This document shows, in pieces, positions 9,384 to 18,582 of a stretch of DNA of 64,000 nt. The notes under the pieces were generated by a model that was not told where the DNA came from, did no database searches, and was given only the letters and a program-made list of their open reading frames with translations. Position numbers and translations under genes: made by a program. The stretch lies in assembly GCA_024707325.1 (NCBI GenBank), contig JANPZY010000001.1:2418501-2482500 (forward strand). The letters are read 5' to 3'. How positions within the stretch are numbered: the first letter of the stretch is position 1; every line of letters starts with the position of its first letter. The stretch is from Opitutus sp. (GTDB lineage Bacteria; Verrucomicrobiota; Verrucomicrobiia; Opitutales; Opitutaceae).

Positions 9384-10324
9384 GCGCCAATCGCTGGGAT
9401 GACTACGCCGGGCAGATCGGGCCGCGCCTTTCGCCGGCCACGAAGTTTCGTCGCGAGGAACCGCTTGCGACGAAAACGACCATGCGTGTCGGCGGTGCGG
9501 CGCGACTCTACGCGGAACCGGCGTCGCTCGAGGATCTGTCGCTCCTGCTCGCCGAGGCGCGCGTGCGGGAAATTCCGCTGTTTGTCCTCGGTCGCGGCTC
9601 GAATCTCATCGTGCCCGACGAAGGCGTGGACGGTCTCGTGCTCTCGCTCGCGCACGAAACGTGGTCGCGATTCGAACCGCGCGGCGACGGTCGTGTGTGG
9701 GCGGGCGCGGGGTTGCGGTTGAAACAACTTTGCGGTCTCGCCGCGAAGGCGGGGCTCGTCGGTTTCGAATTTCTCGAAGGCATTCCCGGCTCCGTGGGCG
9801 GTGCGCTGCGGATGAACGCGGGTGCGATGGGCGGCTGGATGTTCGACGTGGTGGACGAAGTGCAACTCGTCACGCTCGACGGCGAAGTGCGCACGCTGCC
9901 GAAATCGGCGATGCACGTGGACTACCGGTATTGCGGCGAGTTGCAGGACGCGATCGCGCTCGGCGCGCTGCTGCGTCCGGCGTCGAGCGCCGATGTCGAT
10001 GCGGTGAAGCGGCAGATGGATGCTTATGCAAAGAAGCGTCATGAGTCGCAGCCGCGCGAGGCGAGTGCCGGTTGCATTTTCAAAAATCCGCCGGGCACGT
10101 CCGCCGGCCGCCTGATCGACGAATGCGGACTCAAGGGCACGCGGGTGGGGGACGCGGAAGTCTCGCCCGTGCACGGAAATTTCATCGTGAATCACGGCAA
10201 GGCGCGCGCGGCCGACGTGCTCGAACTCGTGCGCCGCGTGCGCGCGAAAGTGAAAGAGGCGCGTGGCGTGGACCTCGAACCGGAAGCGCTCCTCTACGGC
10301 AAGAAGTGGAAGGACGTGCTGTGA
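9380..10324 (+). CDS. murB: MurB, UDP-N-acetylenolpyruvoylglucosamine reductase
   Basis: This FAD enzyme uses NADPH to reduce UDP-GlcNAc-enolpyruvate to UDP-MurNAc. The 314-residue product shows the FAD-binding segments LGRGSNLIVPDEG and EGIPGSVGGALRMNAG, and later SAGCIFKNPPG and GNFIVNHGKA. The ATG at 9380 overlaps the murC stop and is preceded by GGAGGG, so coupled translation is likely; an in-frame GTG or ATG further upstream would only add murC-overlapping residues. The stop codon is formed by the first bases of the palindromic element that follows. Confidence 0.96.
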   Translation: MSANRWDDYAGQIGPRLSPATKFRREEPLATKTTMRVGGAARLYAEPASLEDLSLLLAEARVREIPLFVLGRGSNLIVPDEGVDGLVLSLAHETWSRFEPRGDGRVWAGAGLRLKQLCGLAAKAGLVGFEFLEGIPGSVGGALRMNAGAMGGWMFDVVDEVQLVTLDGEVRTLPKSAMHVDYRYCGELQDAIALGALLRPASSADVDAVKRQMDAYAKKRHESQPREASAGCIFKNPPGTSAGRLIDECGLKGTRVGDAEVSPVHGNFIVNHGKARAADVLELVRRVRAKVKEARGVDLEPEALLYGKKWKDVL

Positions 10325-10434
10325 TTTTCGATTTTCGATTCTCGATTTTCGATTCGGCGCTACGCGCCGTCTGCGTGTCGACATCCCGCTCGGCGATCTG
10401 GAAATCGAAAATCGAGAATCGAAAATCGAAAATC
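10323..10434. repeat. 112-bp palindromic element with perfect 32-bp arms
   Basis: The arm at 10323-10354 (repeats of GATTTTC and GATTCTC) is the exact reverse complement of 10403-10434. The centre carries a small hairpin, CGGCGCTACGCGCCG. It fills almost the whole gap between murB and ddl and leaves no room for a normal ribosome binding site before ddl. A half copy with a similar centre sits inside uvrA at 43462-43495. It has no coding capacity and looks like a miniature mobile or REP-like element. Confidence 0.9.
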
Positions 10435-10436
10435 CC

Positions 10437-11369
10437 ATGACTCGTCCGATCATCGCGGTGTTCAGTGGCGGCACGTCAGCGGAGCGCGAGGTGTCGCTCG
10501 GCTCCGGTCTCGCGTGCGCGGTGGCGCTCGCGCGCTCGTTTCCGACCCAGCTCTTCCGCATCGATGAAAACGCGCTCCCGGCGGATCTCGATCCGCGGAA
10601 GCACGTGGTGTTTTCCACCTTGCACGGCACGTTTGGCGAGGATGGCGGGATGCAGCGATTGCTTGAACAGGCGGGCGTGCACTTTGCCGGTTCCGACGCG
10701 GCGTCGAGCGCGCTCGCGATGGACAAAGAGGCGACGAAGCGCGCGGTCGCAGCCGCGAATGTGCCGGTGATTCCTGGGATGATGTTTGCGGCGTCGTCGA
10801 AACCGAACGCGGACGAAGTGATTACGCGTTTCGGTGTCGACGTGGTGGTGAAGCCCAACGCCGAGGGCAGCAGCGTCGGTCTGCAAATCGTGGATTCCCG
10901 CGAAAAGCTCGCGGCGGCGCTCGCTGGCATTACGCGCGGCGATTGGCTGATCGAGCAGCGTATCTTCGGACGCGAACTCGCGGTCGGCGTGCTTGGGGGC
11001 AGGGCCTTGGGCGTCGTGGAGATCCGGCCGAAGTCGGGCGTTTACGATTACGAGAGCAAATACACAAAGGGCCGCACCGACTACTTCGCGCCGGCGCCGA
11101 TCGACGACGAAGCGACCGCCGCGGCGAAGGCATTTGCCGAAAAAGCGTTCGTGCACTGCGGCTGCCGCGACTACGCGCGCGTCGACTTCATGCTCACCGC
11201 GCAAAACGATTTGTTTTTGCTCGAAATCAACACCCTCCCGGGCATGAAAGAAACCAGCCTGCTGCCGATGAGCGCACGCTGCGAGGGACTTGATTTCACA
11301 GGATTGGTGAAGGCGATGGTGGAGCCCGCGCTGCAGCGATTTCACGCAGCAGATTTCGCACACCCTTGA
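10437..11369 (+). CDS. ddl: D-alanine--D-alanine ligase
   Basis: This 310-residue ATP-grasp enzyme joins two D-alanines to supply MurF. Visible signatures are VFSGGTSAEREVSL at the N-terminus, the STLHGTFGEDG block near residue 60, VVKPNAEGSSVGLQ and the C-terminal metal-site motif LLEINTLPGM. The frame is open upstream through the palindromic element, but MTRPIIAVFSGG from 10437 is the family's normal start. The start follows the element by two bases, so translation may rely on coupling or on an unusual leader. The stop overlaps the ftsQ start. Confidence 0.95.
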   Translation: MTRPIIAVFSGGTSAEREVSLGSGLACAVALARSFPTQLFRIDENALPADLDPRKHVVFSTLHGTFGEDGGMQRLLEQAGVHFAGSDAASSALAMDKEATKRAVAAANVPVIPGMMFAASSKPNADEVITRFGVDVVVKPNAEGSSVGLQIVDSREKLAAALAGITRGDWLIEQRIFGRELAVGVLGGRALGVVEIRPKSGVYDYESKYTKGRTDYFAPAPIDDEATAAAKAFAEKAFVHCGCRDYARVDFMLTAQNDLFLLEINTLPGMKETSLLPMSARCEGLDFTGLVKAMVEPALQRFHAADFAHP

Positions 11370-12352
11370 ATCGACCCGAGCCCAACATTCCGAGCGCGCG
11401 CACCTGGCGGGAAATCCCCCAGCACGTGCGCCCGCGCGCGATGTCGAGCGAGGGGCGCCGACGCGTGGCGTTGCGCACGCTCAAGACGATCGGCGCCGCC
11501 GTCTCGCTCGCGTTCGTGGGGTGGGGCGCGGTGCAAATCGTGATTGCGCTCCAGGGCGATCCGAAGCGTCTCGCGAGTCCCGGCCAGACGCCGGCGATTC
11601 GCGAAGTGGTGCTCGTGACCGACGGCGTGCTCGATCACAACTGGATCGTGGACGCGCTCGCGCTGCCGAAGGGCGCGACGCTGATGGACGTGGACCTTTT
11701 TCAATTGCGCAACCGGCTCATGTCGTTCGGACAGGTGCACTCGGCGATGCTCACGCGGAATTTTCCCGCGACGCTGCATGTGAAACTCTCGGAGCGTTCG
11801 CCAGTCGCGCGGGTGATGGCGCAGATCGGCTCGGAGCCGCCGCATCCTTATCTCATCGCGCGCGATGGCGTGGTGTTCGACGGCGTGGGTTACGATTCGC
11901 ACCTGCTCGAGAGCCTGCCGTGGCTCGATGGCGTGAAGCTGACCAAGAGCGACGGTGAGTTTTTGCCCGTGGAGCGGATGGAGGTCGTCGCGGACTTGCT
12001 CGGCAAGGCGAAGCTCGAGGCCGAGCATCTTTATCGCACGTGGCAGATCGTTTCGATGGAGCGCCTCGAAACCGACGGCGAACTGCTGGTGAAATCCGCC
12101 GACATTGCGACGATCCGGTTCAGCGTCACCGAGGATTTCTTCCGGCAACTCGCGCGGCTCGACACGTTGCTCGACACGGCACGCGCCCGCACGGATCAAC
12201 CGCTGCGTGAGGTCAATCTCGCCATCGGCGCGCAGGTGCCGGCGGCGTTCGATGATCCGGCGCTCTCGCCCGGAAAGCCCGCGCCGAAAAACACTCGTCC
12301 GGCCTCCGCCGCTCCGCTCCCTCTTTTCCCACCACCTTCGCGCAAGACCTAA
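11366..12352 (+). CDS. ftsQ: FtsQ/DivIB-type division protein
   Basis: This bitopic membrane protein links early and late divisome components. The 328-residue product has a basic cytoplasmic N-terminus, one membrane segment near residues 37-60 (TIGAAVSLAFVGWGAVQIVI), a POTRA-like domain (IREVVLVTDGVLDHNWI to LHVKLSERSPVARV) and a C-terminal beta domain, ending in a Pro-rich tail. Sequence conservation in this family is low, and the call rests on topology plus position between ddl and ftsA. The start chosen is a TTG overlapping the ddl stop (TTGA); the ATG at 11441 is an alternative that keeps the membrane segment. Confidence 0.85.
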   Translation: MNRPEPNIPSARTWREIPQHVRPRAMSSEGRRRVALRTLKTIGAAVSLAFVGWGAVQIVIALQGDPKRLASPGQTPAIREVVLVTDGVLDHNWIVDALALPKGATLMDVDLFQLRNRLMSFGQVHSAMLTRNFPATLHVKLSERSPVARVMAQIGSEPPHPYLIARDGVVFDGVGYDSHLLESLPWLDGVKLTKSDGEFLPVERMEVVADLLGKAKLEAEHLYRTWQIVSMERLETDGELLVKSADIATIRFSVTEDFFRQLARLDTLLDTARARTDQPLREVNLAIGAQVPAAFDDPALSPGKPAPKNTRPASAAPLPLFPPPSRKT

Positions 12353-12353
12353 C

Positions 12354-13568
12354 GTGAGCTCACGCACCACTTTCATCGGCGCCGTCGAAATCGGCACTTC
12401 CAAGATCACCGTCCTCGTGGGCGAATACAGCGGCCGCGAAATCGCCATCATCGGCCACGGCGAGTGCATGTCGCGCGGTGTCATCAAGGGCAATGTGGTC
12501 GACTACAAGGCCGCCTGCGAATGCACGCACAGCGCGATCGAGCAGGCGGAGCGCAACGCCGGCGAGCGCATCGAGTTCGCCTTCCTCGCACAGACGGGCG
12601 GACACCTCGAAGGTTTCTACAACGAGGCGTCGGTGAACGTGAAAGCGGCTGACAACATGATCGAGGCCGACGACGTGCGCACGGTTTGCAATCTCGCGAT
12701 CTCCAAAGAACTGCCCGCCGGCCGCATGGTGGTGCACAACATCCGGCGTCCGTTCCGCGTCGACGGCCGCATGGTGCCCGGTTCTCCGATCAATCTCATG
12801 GGCCAGCGACTCGAGGTCGGCTACTGGACGGTGCACGGTCAGGAGCAGCGCCTCGCGGACAACATTCACGTGATTCGCGGCTTCAATCTCGAGGTGCGCG
12901 AGCTCGTGCTCTCGAGCCTCGCGTCGGGCTTTATGATCACGACGCCCGAGGAACGTCAGCACGGCGTGCTCGCGATCGACATCGGCGCCGGAACGACCGA
13001 CTTCGTGCTTTATCGCGACGGTAGCGCGCACGTCACCGGCGTCGTGCCGGTCGGCGGCACGCATCTGACCAACGATCTCAGCATCGGTCTTCGCCTCACC
13101 GAAGGGCAGGCTGAGAAGCTGAAACTCCGCTACGGCCGCGCCAACATTCAGACGCGCGACAAAGCCGAGAAAGTCTGGCTCGACGGCAACTTCGCCATCG
13201 GCGACCGGCCGTTCCCGCGGCTCACGATCGAACAGATCACCTCGGCTCGCGTGTGGGAGTTGCTCGAAGTCGTGCGCAAGAAACTCGGCACCGCGTTTTC
13301 TCCCGAAACGTGCGCGGCCGGGGTCGTCCTCACCGGCGGCACCGCGAAGATTCCCGGCATCGCCGAAACCGCCGCCAAGGTTTTTGGCGTGCCCGCACAT
13401 CTCGGCGAGACGCCCGCGTGGATCACCGAGAATCTCCGCGATCCGGGCTACAACACCGCGCTCGGCTTGCTCTACTACGGAGTCACCGCGAACCACGACA
13501 AACTCGCCGCTCAACGTCGCGGCAGCGGTTTCCTCTCCGGTCTGAAACGTCTCTTCGCCACCGCCTGA
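12354..13568 (+). CDS. ftsA: FtsA, actin-like divisome protein
   Basis: FtsA binds ATP, anchors FtsZ to the membrane and recruits later division proteins. The 404-residue product has the actin-family phosphate loops GAVEIGTSKITVLVGE at the N-terminus and AIDIGAGTTDFVLY in the middle, the SHS2 domain between them (around VNVKAADNMIEADD) and VVLTGGTAKIPG near the end. A basic amphipathic C-terminal tail (SGFLSGLKRLFATA) is the expected membrane-targeting helix. The start is a GTG two bases after the ftsQ stop, and ftsZ follows after nine bases. Confidence 0.96.
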   Translation: MSSRTTFIGAVEIGTSKITVLVGEYSGREIAIIGHGECMSRGVIKGNVVDYKAACECTHSAIEQAERNAGERIEFAFLAQTGGHLEGFYNEASVNVKAADNMIEADDVRTVCNLAISKELPAGRMVVHNIRRPFRVDGRMVPGSPINLMGQRLEVGYWTVHGQEQRLADNIHVIRGFNLEVRELVLSSLASGFMITTPEERQHGVLAIDIGAGTTDFVLYRDGSAHVTGVVPVGGTHLTNDLSIGLRLTEGQAEKLKLRYGRANIQTRDKAEKVWLDGNFAIGDRPFPRLTIEQITSARVWELLEVVRKKLGTAFSPETCAAGVVLTGGTAKIPGIAETAAKVFGVPAHLGETPAWITENLRDPGYNTALGLLYYGVTANHDKLAAQRRGSGFLSGLKRLFATA

Positions 13569-13577
13569 GGTCGCGCC

Positions 13578-14870
13578 ATGAATCTCAACGAACTCCCTCT
13601 CGAAACCTCGCTGCTCACGGACCGCAGCATCGCGATCAAACTCGTCGGCGTCGGCGGAGCCGGCTCCAACGCGGTCGATCGTCTGAAGATGGAAAACCTC
13701 GAGCGACTCCAGCTCGCGGTGGTCAACACCGACTCGCAGGCGCTCGCCAGTTCTCCGGTGCAGGAAAAAGTTCTCATCGGACTCAGCGTCACGCGCGGAC
13801 TTGGCGCCGGTGGCGATCCCGAGCTCGGACGCGAAGCGGCCGAGGCCGATCGCGAAAAACTCACCCATGTCGTCAAGGACTGCGACCTCGTCTTCCTCTT
13901 TGGTGGCATGGGCGGTGGCACCGGCAGCGGCGCGCTTCCGGTCGTGGCGGAACTCGCCGCCGAGCAGGGCGCGCTCGTGATCGCGTTTGTCACGATGCCC
14001 TTCAGTTTCGAAGGCGGACGCCGTCTGCGTCAGGCCGAGGAGGGACTCGCCGCGCTCCGTCGCGTGTGCGACGCCGTCATTCCGCTCCCCAACGACGTGC
14101 TGCTCCAGGAATCCGCCGAAAACGAGACCGTGCTCGATTCCTTCGCGCGCGCCGACGAGTGGATGGGCCGCGGTGTTCGCTCGATCTGGGCGATGATGGT
14201 CAAGACCGGCCTCATCAACCTCGACTTCTCCGCACTGCGTCAGGTGTTTCTCCAACGCGGCGGCAAGACGCTCTTCGGCCTCGGTTCCGGCGAAGGCGAA
14301 AACGCCGTGGCTGATGCGATCTCGAGTCTGAAGCTTTGCCCGCTGCTCCACACGCCGGAGTTTTCGCGCAAGGCCGACCGTCTGCTCGTTAACATCATCG
14401 GTGGCACCGATCTCACGCTTCCGAAGGTCAACGAACTCATGACCGCGATCACTGAGCAATTCGGTCGCGAGTCGCACATCATCATGGGCGCGGTGATCGA
14501 CGAATCGATGCAGCAACGCATCGAAATCTGCGTCGTTGGCGCGAGCGACATGGGCGGACGTGGGATTCCGGCGCGCCGTCCGATCGCTCCAAATCGCCAG
14601 CGTCCGACCGCGCCGCGGAGCGAACCGGTTTTCGAAACTTCGAACGCACCCGCCGCGCCCGCGGAGAAAGCGCCCGCGCCGACGGGACTGTTCCCTGAAC
14701 CAGCGGTGGTGGGTGCGACAGGTGCGAAGCCGTCGGTAAATCAGGAAGAGTTCGGCTTTGGCGAAATCGAGAGCCGCGGCCATTTCGAGAAAACCGACCG
14801 CAACCTCTTCGACGGCCAGGACCTCGACGTGCCGACGTATCTCCGCAAGGGCATCAAAATCGCCCTGTAA
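13578..14870 (+). CDS. ftsZ: FtsZ, tubulin-like division GTPase
   Basis: FtsZ forms the Z ring at midcell. The 430-residue product shows KLVGVGGAGSNAVDRL, NTDSQAL, the tubulin signature GGMGGGTGSGA near residue 111, and the T7 region. A Pro/Ala-rich linker from about residue 330 leads to a conserved C-terminal end, LDVPTYLRKGIKI, which resembles the FtsA-binding tail of other FtsZ proteins. This closes the dcw cluster; a run of repeats follows before obgE. Confidence 0.98.
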   Translation: MNLNELPLETSLLTDRSIAIKLVGVGGAGSNAVDRLKMENLERLQLAVVNTDSQALASSPVQEKVLIGLSVTRGLGAGGDPELGREAAEADREKLTHVVKDCDLVFLFGGMGGGTGSGALPVVAELAAEQGALVIAFVTMPFSFEGGRRLRQAEEGLAALRRVCDAVIPLPNDVLLQESAENETVLDSFARADEWMGRGVRSIWAMMVKTGLINLDFSALRQVFLQRGGKTLFGLGSGEGENAVADAISSLKLCPLLHTPEFSRKADRLLVNIIGGTDLTLPKVNELMTAITEQFGRESHIIMGAVIDESMQQRIEICVVGASDMGGRGIPARRPIAPNRQRPTAPRSEPVFETSNAPAAPAEKAPAPTGLFPEPAVVGATGAKPSVNQEEFGFGEIESRGHFEKTDRNLFDGQDLDVPTYLRKGIKIAL

Positions 14871-14940
14871 GCGACTCACGCAAACGCTCGCGGAATGGAG
14901 CCTGATGTTCTCGTCGGGCCATTTGCATATGGCGTTTCCC

Positions 14941-14971
14941 CAACAGCCCGGCGGGGACGCCGGGCTCCACC
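14941..14971. repeat. GC-rich palindrome (GCCCGGC type) after ftsZ
   Basis: The arms AGCCCGGC (14945-14952) and GCCGGGCT (14959-14966) form an 8-bp stem with a 6-base loop, flanked by CAAC and CCACC. There is no T tract, so it is not a classic terminator. Relatives occur at 21645-21666 and 38187-38271. Confidence 0.75.
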
Positions 14972-14990
14972 TGCATGCACTCCCCTGCGC

Positions 14991-15104
14991 GTCATTCTGA
15001 GCGAAGCGAAGAATCCAGTTGGAGTTCCGCAGGCGGTCGGCGTGGCGACGCGGCTACTGGATATGTGGCCAGCCTCCGGCTGAACTGCGCTTCGTTCGAA
15101 TGAC
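14991..15104. repeat. GTCATTCTGAGCG-type inverted repeat, decayed copy
   Basis: The left arm at 14991-15022 matches the intact copy at 32406-32499 almost base for base (GTCATTCTGAGCGAAGCGAA and onward). The right arm, ending ...CGAATGAC at 15104, is eroded and disturbed. It is non-coding and MITE-like. Confidence 0.8.
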
Positions 15105-15261
15105 AGCAGGGACCGATTCGCGCTTGTGCTCTCAGCTTCCGCGTTTCCGCGATCCGGCTTTTTCCGTGTTTCCGTGATTTGTCATTCTCGATTCAGCCTG
15201 GCTCGGCGCTCGGGTCGTTCCAATCCTTGGCAAAGCCCGGGCGTTCTGCATCGTCGCGGCC
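15105..15261. other. Remaining ftsZ-obgE spacer
   Basis: No gene is seen. Positions 15136-15182 hold short direct repeats of the type TTCCGCG and TTTCCGTG, a pattern also present near 38360-38430 and probably another degenerate repeat family. The obgE promoter must lie here or within the repeats, but no convincing -35/-10 pair was found. Confidence 0.5.
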
Positions 15262-16302
15262 ATGTTTGTCGACGAGTGCGTAGTTAAACTCCAGGCCGGT
15301 GACGGCGGGCGGGGCTGTATCAGCTTCCGCCGCGAAAAATACGAGCCGTGGGGCGGTCCCAACGGCGGCGATGGCGGCCGCGGTGGCGACGTGATTCTCG
15401 TGGGCGACGACGACACGAACAATCTGGTCGATTACAAATACAAGCCGCACTGGCACGCCGAGCGCGGCGAGCACGGACTCGGCTCCGATTGCAACGGTCG
15501 CGAAGGCAAACCGTGCATCATGAAGATGCCGCTCGGCACGGTGGTGATCGACGAGGCGACCGGAAAGGTCGTGGCCGAGATCATCAACGACGGTGAACAG
15601 ATCGTTCTCTGCAAGGGCGGCAACGGCGGCTGGGGCAACACGCATTTCAAGACCTCCACCAATCGCGCCCCGAAGCGCGCGAATCCCGGACAACCGGGCG
15701 AGGGCGGCACGTTCCGCCTGGTGCTGAAGAGCATCGCGGACGTGGGCTTGGTTGGTTTCCCCAATGCGGGAAAATCCTCGCTCACCGGTCTCATCACGAA
15801 AGCGCATCCGAAGACGGCGGCGTATCCGTTTACGACGCTGCATCCGCAGATCGGCGTCATCGAGTATCCGGACGATGTGAAGGGCAACCGTCGGTTGTTG
15901 CTCGCGGATGTCCCGGGCTTGATCGAGGGCGCGAGCGAGAATCGCGGACTGGGCCATCGTTTCCTGCGTCACATCGAGCGCTGCTCGCTGTTGTTGATCC
16001 TGATCGACATGGCCGGCACCGACGCGCGCGATCCGCGCGACGACTACAAGCACCTCTTGACGGAGTTGGAGTTGTATGATCCGGCGCTGCTCAAGAAGCC
16101 GCGCGTCGTGGCGGCAAACAAGATGGACGTCGCGGATGCGAAGGGGCATCTCGCGAAGTTCAAGCGCCGCTACAAGGATGTGGACGTGATCGAGATTTCG
16201 TGCCTCGAGGGCACGGGTATCGAGAAGCTGAAGAAAGAGTTGTTAAAGCGGGTGACCGCGCGGCGCGGACGCGAAAAGGTGTCGCGTCGGGCGACCGCGT
16301 GA
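15262..16302 (+). CDS. obgE: Obg/CgtA GTPase
   Basis: This GTPase associates with the large ribosomal subunit and acts in its assembly and in stress control. The 346-residue product begins with the Gly-rich Obg fold (AGDGGRGCISFRREKY and GGDGGRGGDV), then has a G domain with G1 GFPNAGKSSL near residue 165, G3 DVPGLIEGA and G4 NKMD. The C-terminal extension is short, as in many bacteria. It is the first gene after the repeat-filled gap downstream of ftsZ. Confidence 0.97.
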   Translation: MFVDECVVKLQAGDGGRGCISFRREKYEPWGGPNGGDGGRGGDVILVGDDDTNNLVDYKYKPHWHAERGEHGLGSDCNGREGKPCIMKMPLGTVVIDEATGKVVAEIINDGEQIVLCKGGNGGWGNTHFKTSTNRAPKRANPGQPGEGGTFRLVLKSIADVGLVGFPNAGKSSLTGLITKAHPKTAAYPFTTLHPQIGVIEYPDDVKGNRRLLLADVPGLIEGASENRGLGHRFLRHIERCSLLLILIDMAGTDARDPRDDYKHLLTELELYDPALLKKPRVVAANKMDVADAKGHLAKFKRRYKDVDVIEISCLEGTGIEKLKKELLKRVTARRGREKVSRRATA

Positions 16303-16321
16303 TTCAGTTTCCGCGCGATCC

Positions 16322-16840
16322 ATGGCTTCGGAACACAGGTCTTTGCTGATGCGGGCCAACCGCTTGCTGGGCGCGAATCTGGTCGAGTGTAATTTGATCA
16401 AGCTCCCCGACCTCGAGGCGGCCAACGAGCGCCTGCTGGAGATCGTGGCTTCCGGACAGACGCGGCAGAGCACGCTGCTCGGCATCCTCGCCTACGAGAT
16501 GAAGACCGTGCGCGAGGAAGACGTGTTGCTGCACATCGTGGAGAACGAGGGCGCGGGCTTGGTGGACCTGAAACACGTGGAGGTTTCCGACGACATCAAG
16601 AAGGGCCTCGATCTCGGCGCATGCTGGGCGACGTGGTCGGTGCCGTTCGATCGCGAGGAGGATTTTCATTTCATCGCGACCGCTTACTATCTCAGTCCGG
16701 CGGTGCGCGCGTATTGGGAGAAACAGTGCGACGGGCCGATCCTGTGGTTCGGCACCACGCTCGAGAACATCGCCGATCAACTCGAAAAACTCGAAGCGGA
16801 GCGCGCCCAAGCCGAGGCGGCGAAACCGGTAGCGACCTGA
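16322..16840 (+). CDS. Uncharacterised 172-residue protein upstream of the PilB/GspE ATPase
   Basis: I do not recognise a named family. The product is soluble, has no signal peptide, and alternates hydrophobic and charged stretches; residues 14-70 (including RANRLLGANLVECNLI) look helical, and the C-terminal 20 residues (LEKLEAERAQAEAA) suggest a short coiled coil. It ends three bases before the start of the secretion ATPase and so is probably co-translated with it. The N-terminal part could be related to the N-terminal domain of GspE/PilB proteins, which would make it a regulator or partner of the ATPase; that is a guess from position and fold impression only. Confidence 0.7.
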   Translation: MASEHRSLLMRANRLLGANLVECNLIKLPDLEAANERLLEIVASGQTRQSTLLGILAYEMKTVREEDVLLHIVENEGAGLVDLKHVEVSDDIKKGLDLGACWATWSVPFDREEDFHFIATAYYLSPAVRAYWEKQCDGPILWFGTTLENIADQLEKLEAERAQAEAAKPVAT

Positions 16841-16843
16841 GTC

Positions 16844-18550
16844 ATGGCTCTCGGAAAAGTTCAGTCCCAGATCGTCGCGCAGCTCGAGGAGATGAACCGC
16901 ATCACCGCGGAGCAGCGCGACGCCATCGCGGCCACGCCGGGCGACCTCACGGGTGAGGCGCTCGACAAACTGCTGCAGGAAGAGCACCGCGTGACGCCGT
17001 TCCAGTTGCTCGTGGCGAAGGGCCGCGCGCTCGGTCTGGCGCCGTGCAACATCGCGCGTTTCAAGGTCACGAGCAGCACGTTCGAGCGCATCCCGCAGGA
17101 CTTTTGTCAGGAGAACCTCGTGCTGCCGGTGGGGCAGGTGGGCGACTTCCTGCTCGTGGCGTTCGCGAATCCATTCGAGGTGCAGTTGCCCGCGAAGATT
17201 CAGGAGATGACCGGGAAGAAGGTCATCCGGCTCCTCGGCCACGAGCGCGACATCCGGGAAAAATTCGCCAAGGGCACCGATCAGCAGCCGACGGGTTTCG
17301 ACGACGTCGTGCAGCAGATCGGCGAGGATTTCGGCGAGGGCGACGCGGGCGAAGACTCCGAGGTCAACGAAGAGTCCGGTCCGATCATCCAGCTTGCGAA
17401 TCGCATCATCGAAGACGCGTATTTCGCGGGCTCGAGCGACATCCACATCGAGCCGCAGGAAAAGGAAGTGATTGTGCGCTTCCGCGTGGACGGTGTGTGT
17501 TCGGAGCGGTTGCGCCTGCCGAAGAAAGTCGGCCCCGCACTCGTCGCGCGTCTGAAGATCATGTGCAACCTCGACATCGCCGAGCGCCGGTTGCCGCAGG
17601 ACGGACGCATCGTCTTCAAGCAGTTCACCAAAAAAGGCCTCGATCTCGACCTGCGTGTTTCGACCGCGCCGCTCAATCACGGCGAAGGCGTGGTCATGCG
17701 TATTCTCGACAAGCAGAAGACCACGCTGCCGCTGCCCGCGCTCGGTTTCACCGAGGAAAATCTCACGAAGTATCGCGAGGTGATCCGCCAGCCTTACGGC
17801 ATGATCCTGCACTGCGGTCCGACGGGCTCGGGCAAGTCGATGACGCTCTATTCGGCGCTCAACGAGATCAACACGCCCGACGTTGTCATCCGCACCGCCG
17901 AGGATCCGATCGAATACACGCTGCCCGGTCTGAATCAGATGCAGATGCACCGGCAGATCGGCCTCACGTTTGCCGCGGCGCTGCGCGCGTTTCTGCGTCA
18001 GGATCCCGACATCATTCTCGTCGGCGAAATTCGCGACAAGGAAACCGCCAACATCGCGGTCGAGGCCGCGCTCACCGGTCACTTGTTGATCAGCACGCTC
18101 CACACGAACGACGCGCCGAGCACGATTGCGCGTCTCACCGACATGGGCGTGGAGCCGTTCATGATTTCGTCGTCGCTGCTCTGCGTGTGCGCGCAGCGCC
18201 TCATGCGTCGCGTGTGCAAGACCTGTCGCATGCCGCACGTGCCGCAGGGCCGCGAACAAGAGATTCTCGAGAAGGCGATCGGGTGGAGCGGTCAGATCTT
18301 CAAGGCCAACCCCAAGGGCTGCCCCAAGTGCAATCACACGGGCTACAAGGGCCGCGTCGGCATCCACGAGTTGATGATCACCAACGAGGAGCTGATCGAT
18401 GGCATCAACAAGGAACTCGAGTCCGCCGAGTTGAAGAAGATCGCGATGCGCGGCGGCATGAAGACGCTCCACCAGGACAGCCTCGTGAAGGTGAAGGACG
18501 GCATCACCACGCTCGAAGAAGCGATTGCCACGGTGCCGCCGGATATGTGA
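16844..18550 (+). CDS. PilB/GspE-type secretion or pilus-assembly ATPase
   Basis: This cytoplasmic hexameric ATPase family drives type IV pilus extension or type II secretion. The 568-residue product has an N-terminal MshEN-like domain, then the ATPase core: [11 protein letters not shown], Walker [12 protein letters not shown] near residue 325, [12 protein letters not shown] near 388, [12 protein letters not shown], and a zinc-binding four-cysteine region (CKTC near 460, CPKC near 493). The tetracysteine distinguishes it from PilT. No pilin or platform protein is next to it, so pilus and secretion roles cannot be told apart. Confidence 0.93.
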   Translation: MALGKVQSQIVAQLEEMNRITAEQRDAIAATPGDLTGEALDKLLQEEHRVTPFQLLVAKGRALGLAPCNIARFKVTSSTFERIPQDFCQENLVLPVGQVGDFLLVAFANPFEVQLPAKIQEMTGKKVIRLLGHERDIREKFAKGTDQQPTGFDDVVQQIGEDFGEGDAGEDSEVNEESGPIIQLANRIIEDAYFAGSSDIHIEPQEKEVIVRFRVDGVCSERLRLPKKVGPALVARLKIMCNLDIAERRLPQDGRIVFKQFTKKGLDLDLRVSTAPLNHGEGVVMRILDKQKTTLPLPALGFTEENLTKYREVIRQPYGMILHCGPTGSGKSMTLYSALNEINTPDVVIRTAEDPIEYTLPGLNQMQMHRQIGLTFAAALRAFLRQDPDIILVGEIRDKETANIAVEAALTGHLLISTLHTNDAPSTIARLTDMGVEPFMISSSLLCVCAQRLMRRVCKTCRMPHVPQGREQEILEKAIGWSGQIFKANPKGCPKCNHTGYKGRVGIHELMITNEELIDGINKELESAELKKIAMRGGMKTLHQDSLVKVKDGITTLEEAIATVPPDM

Positions 18551-18582
18551 TTTCCCGCCGCTCGTCTTTTCCGTTTCGACTC

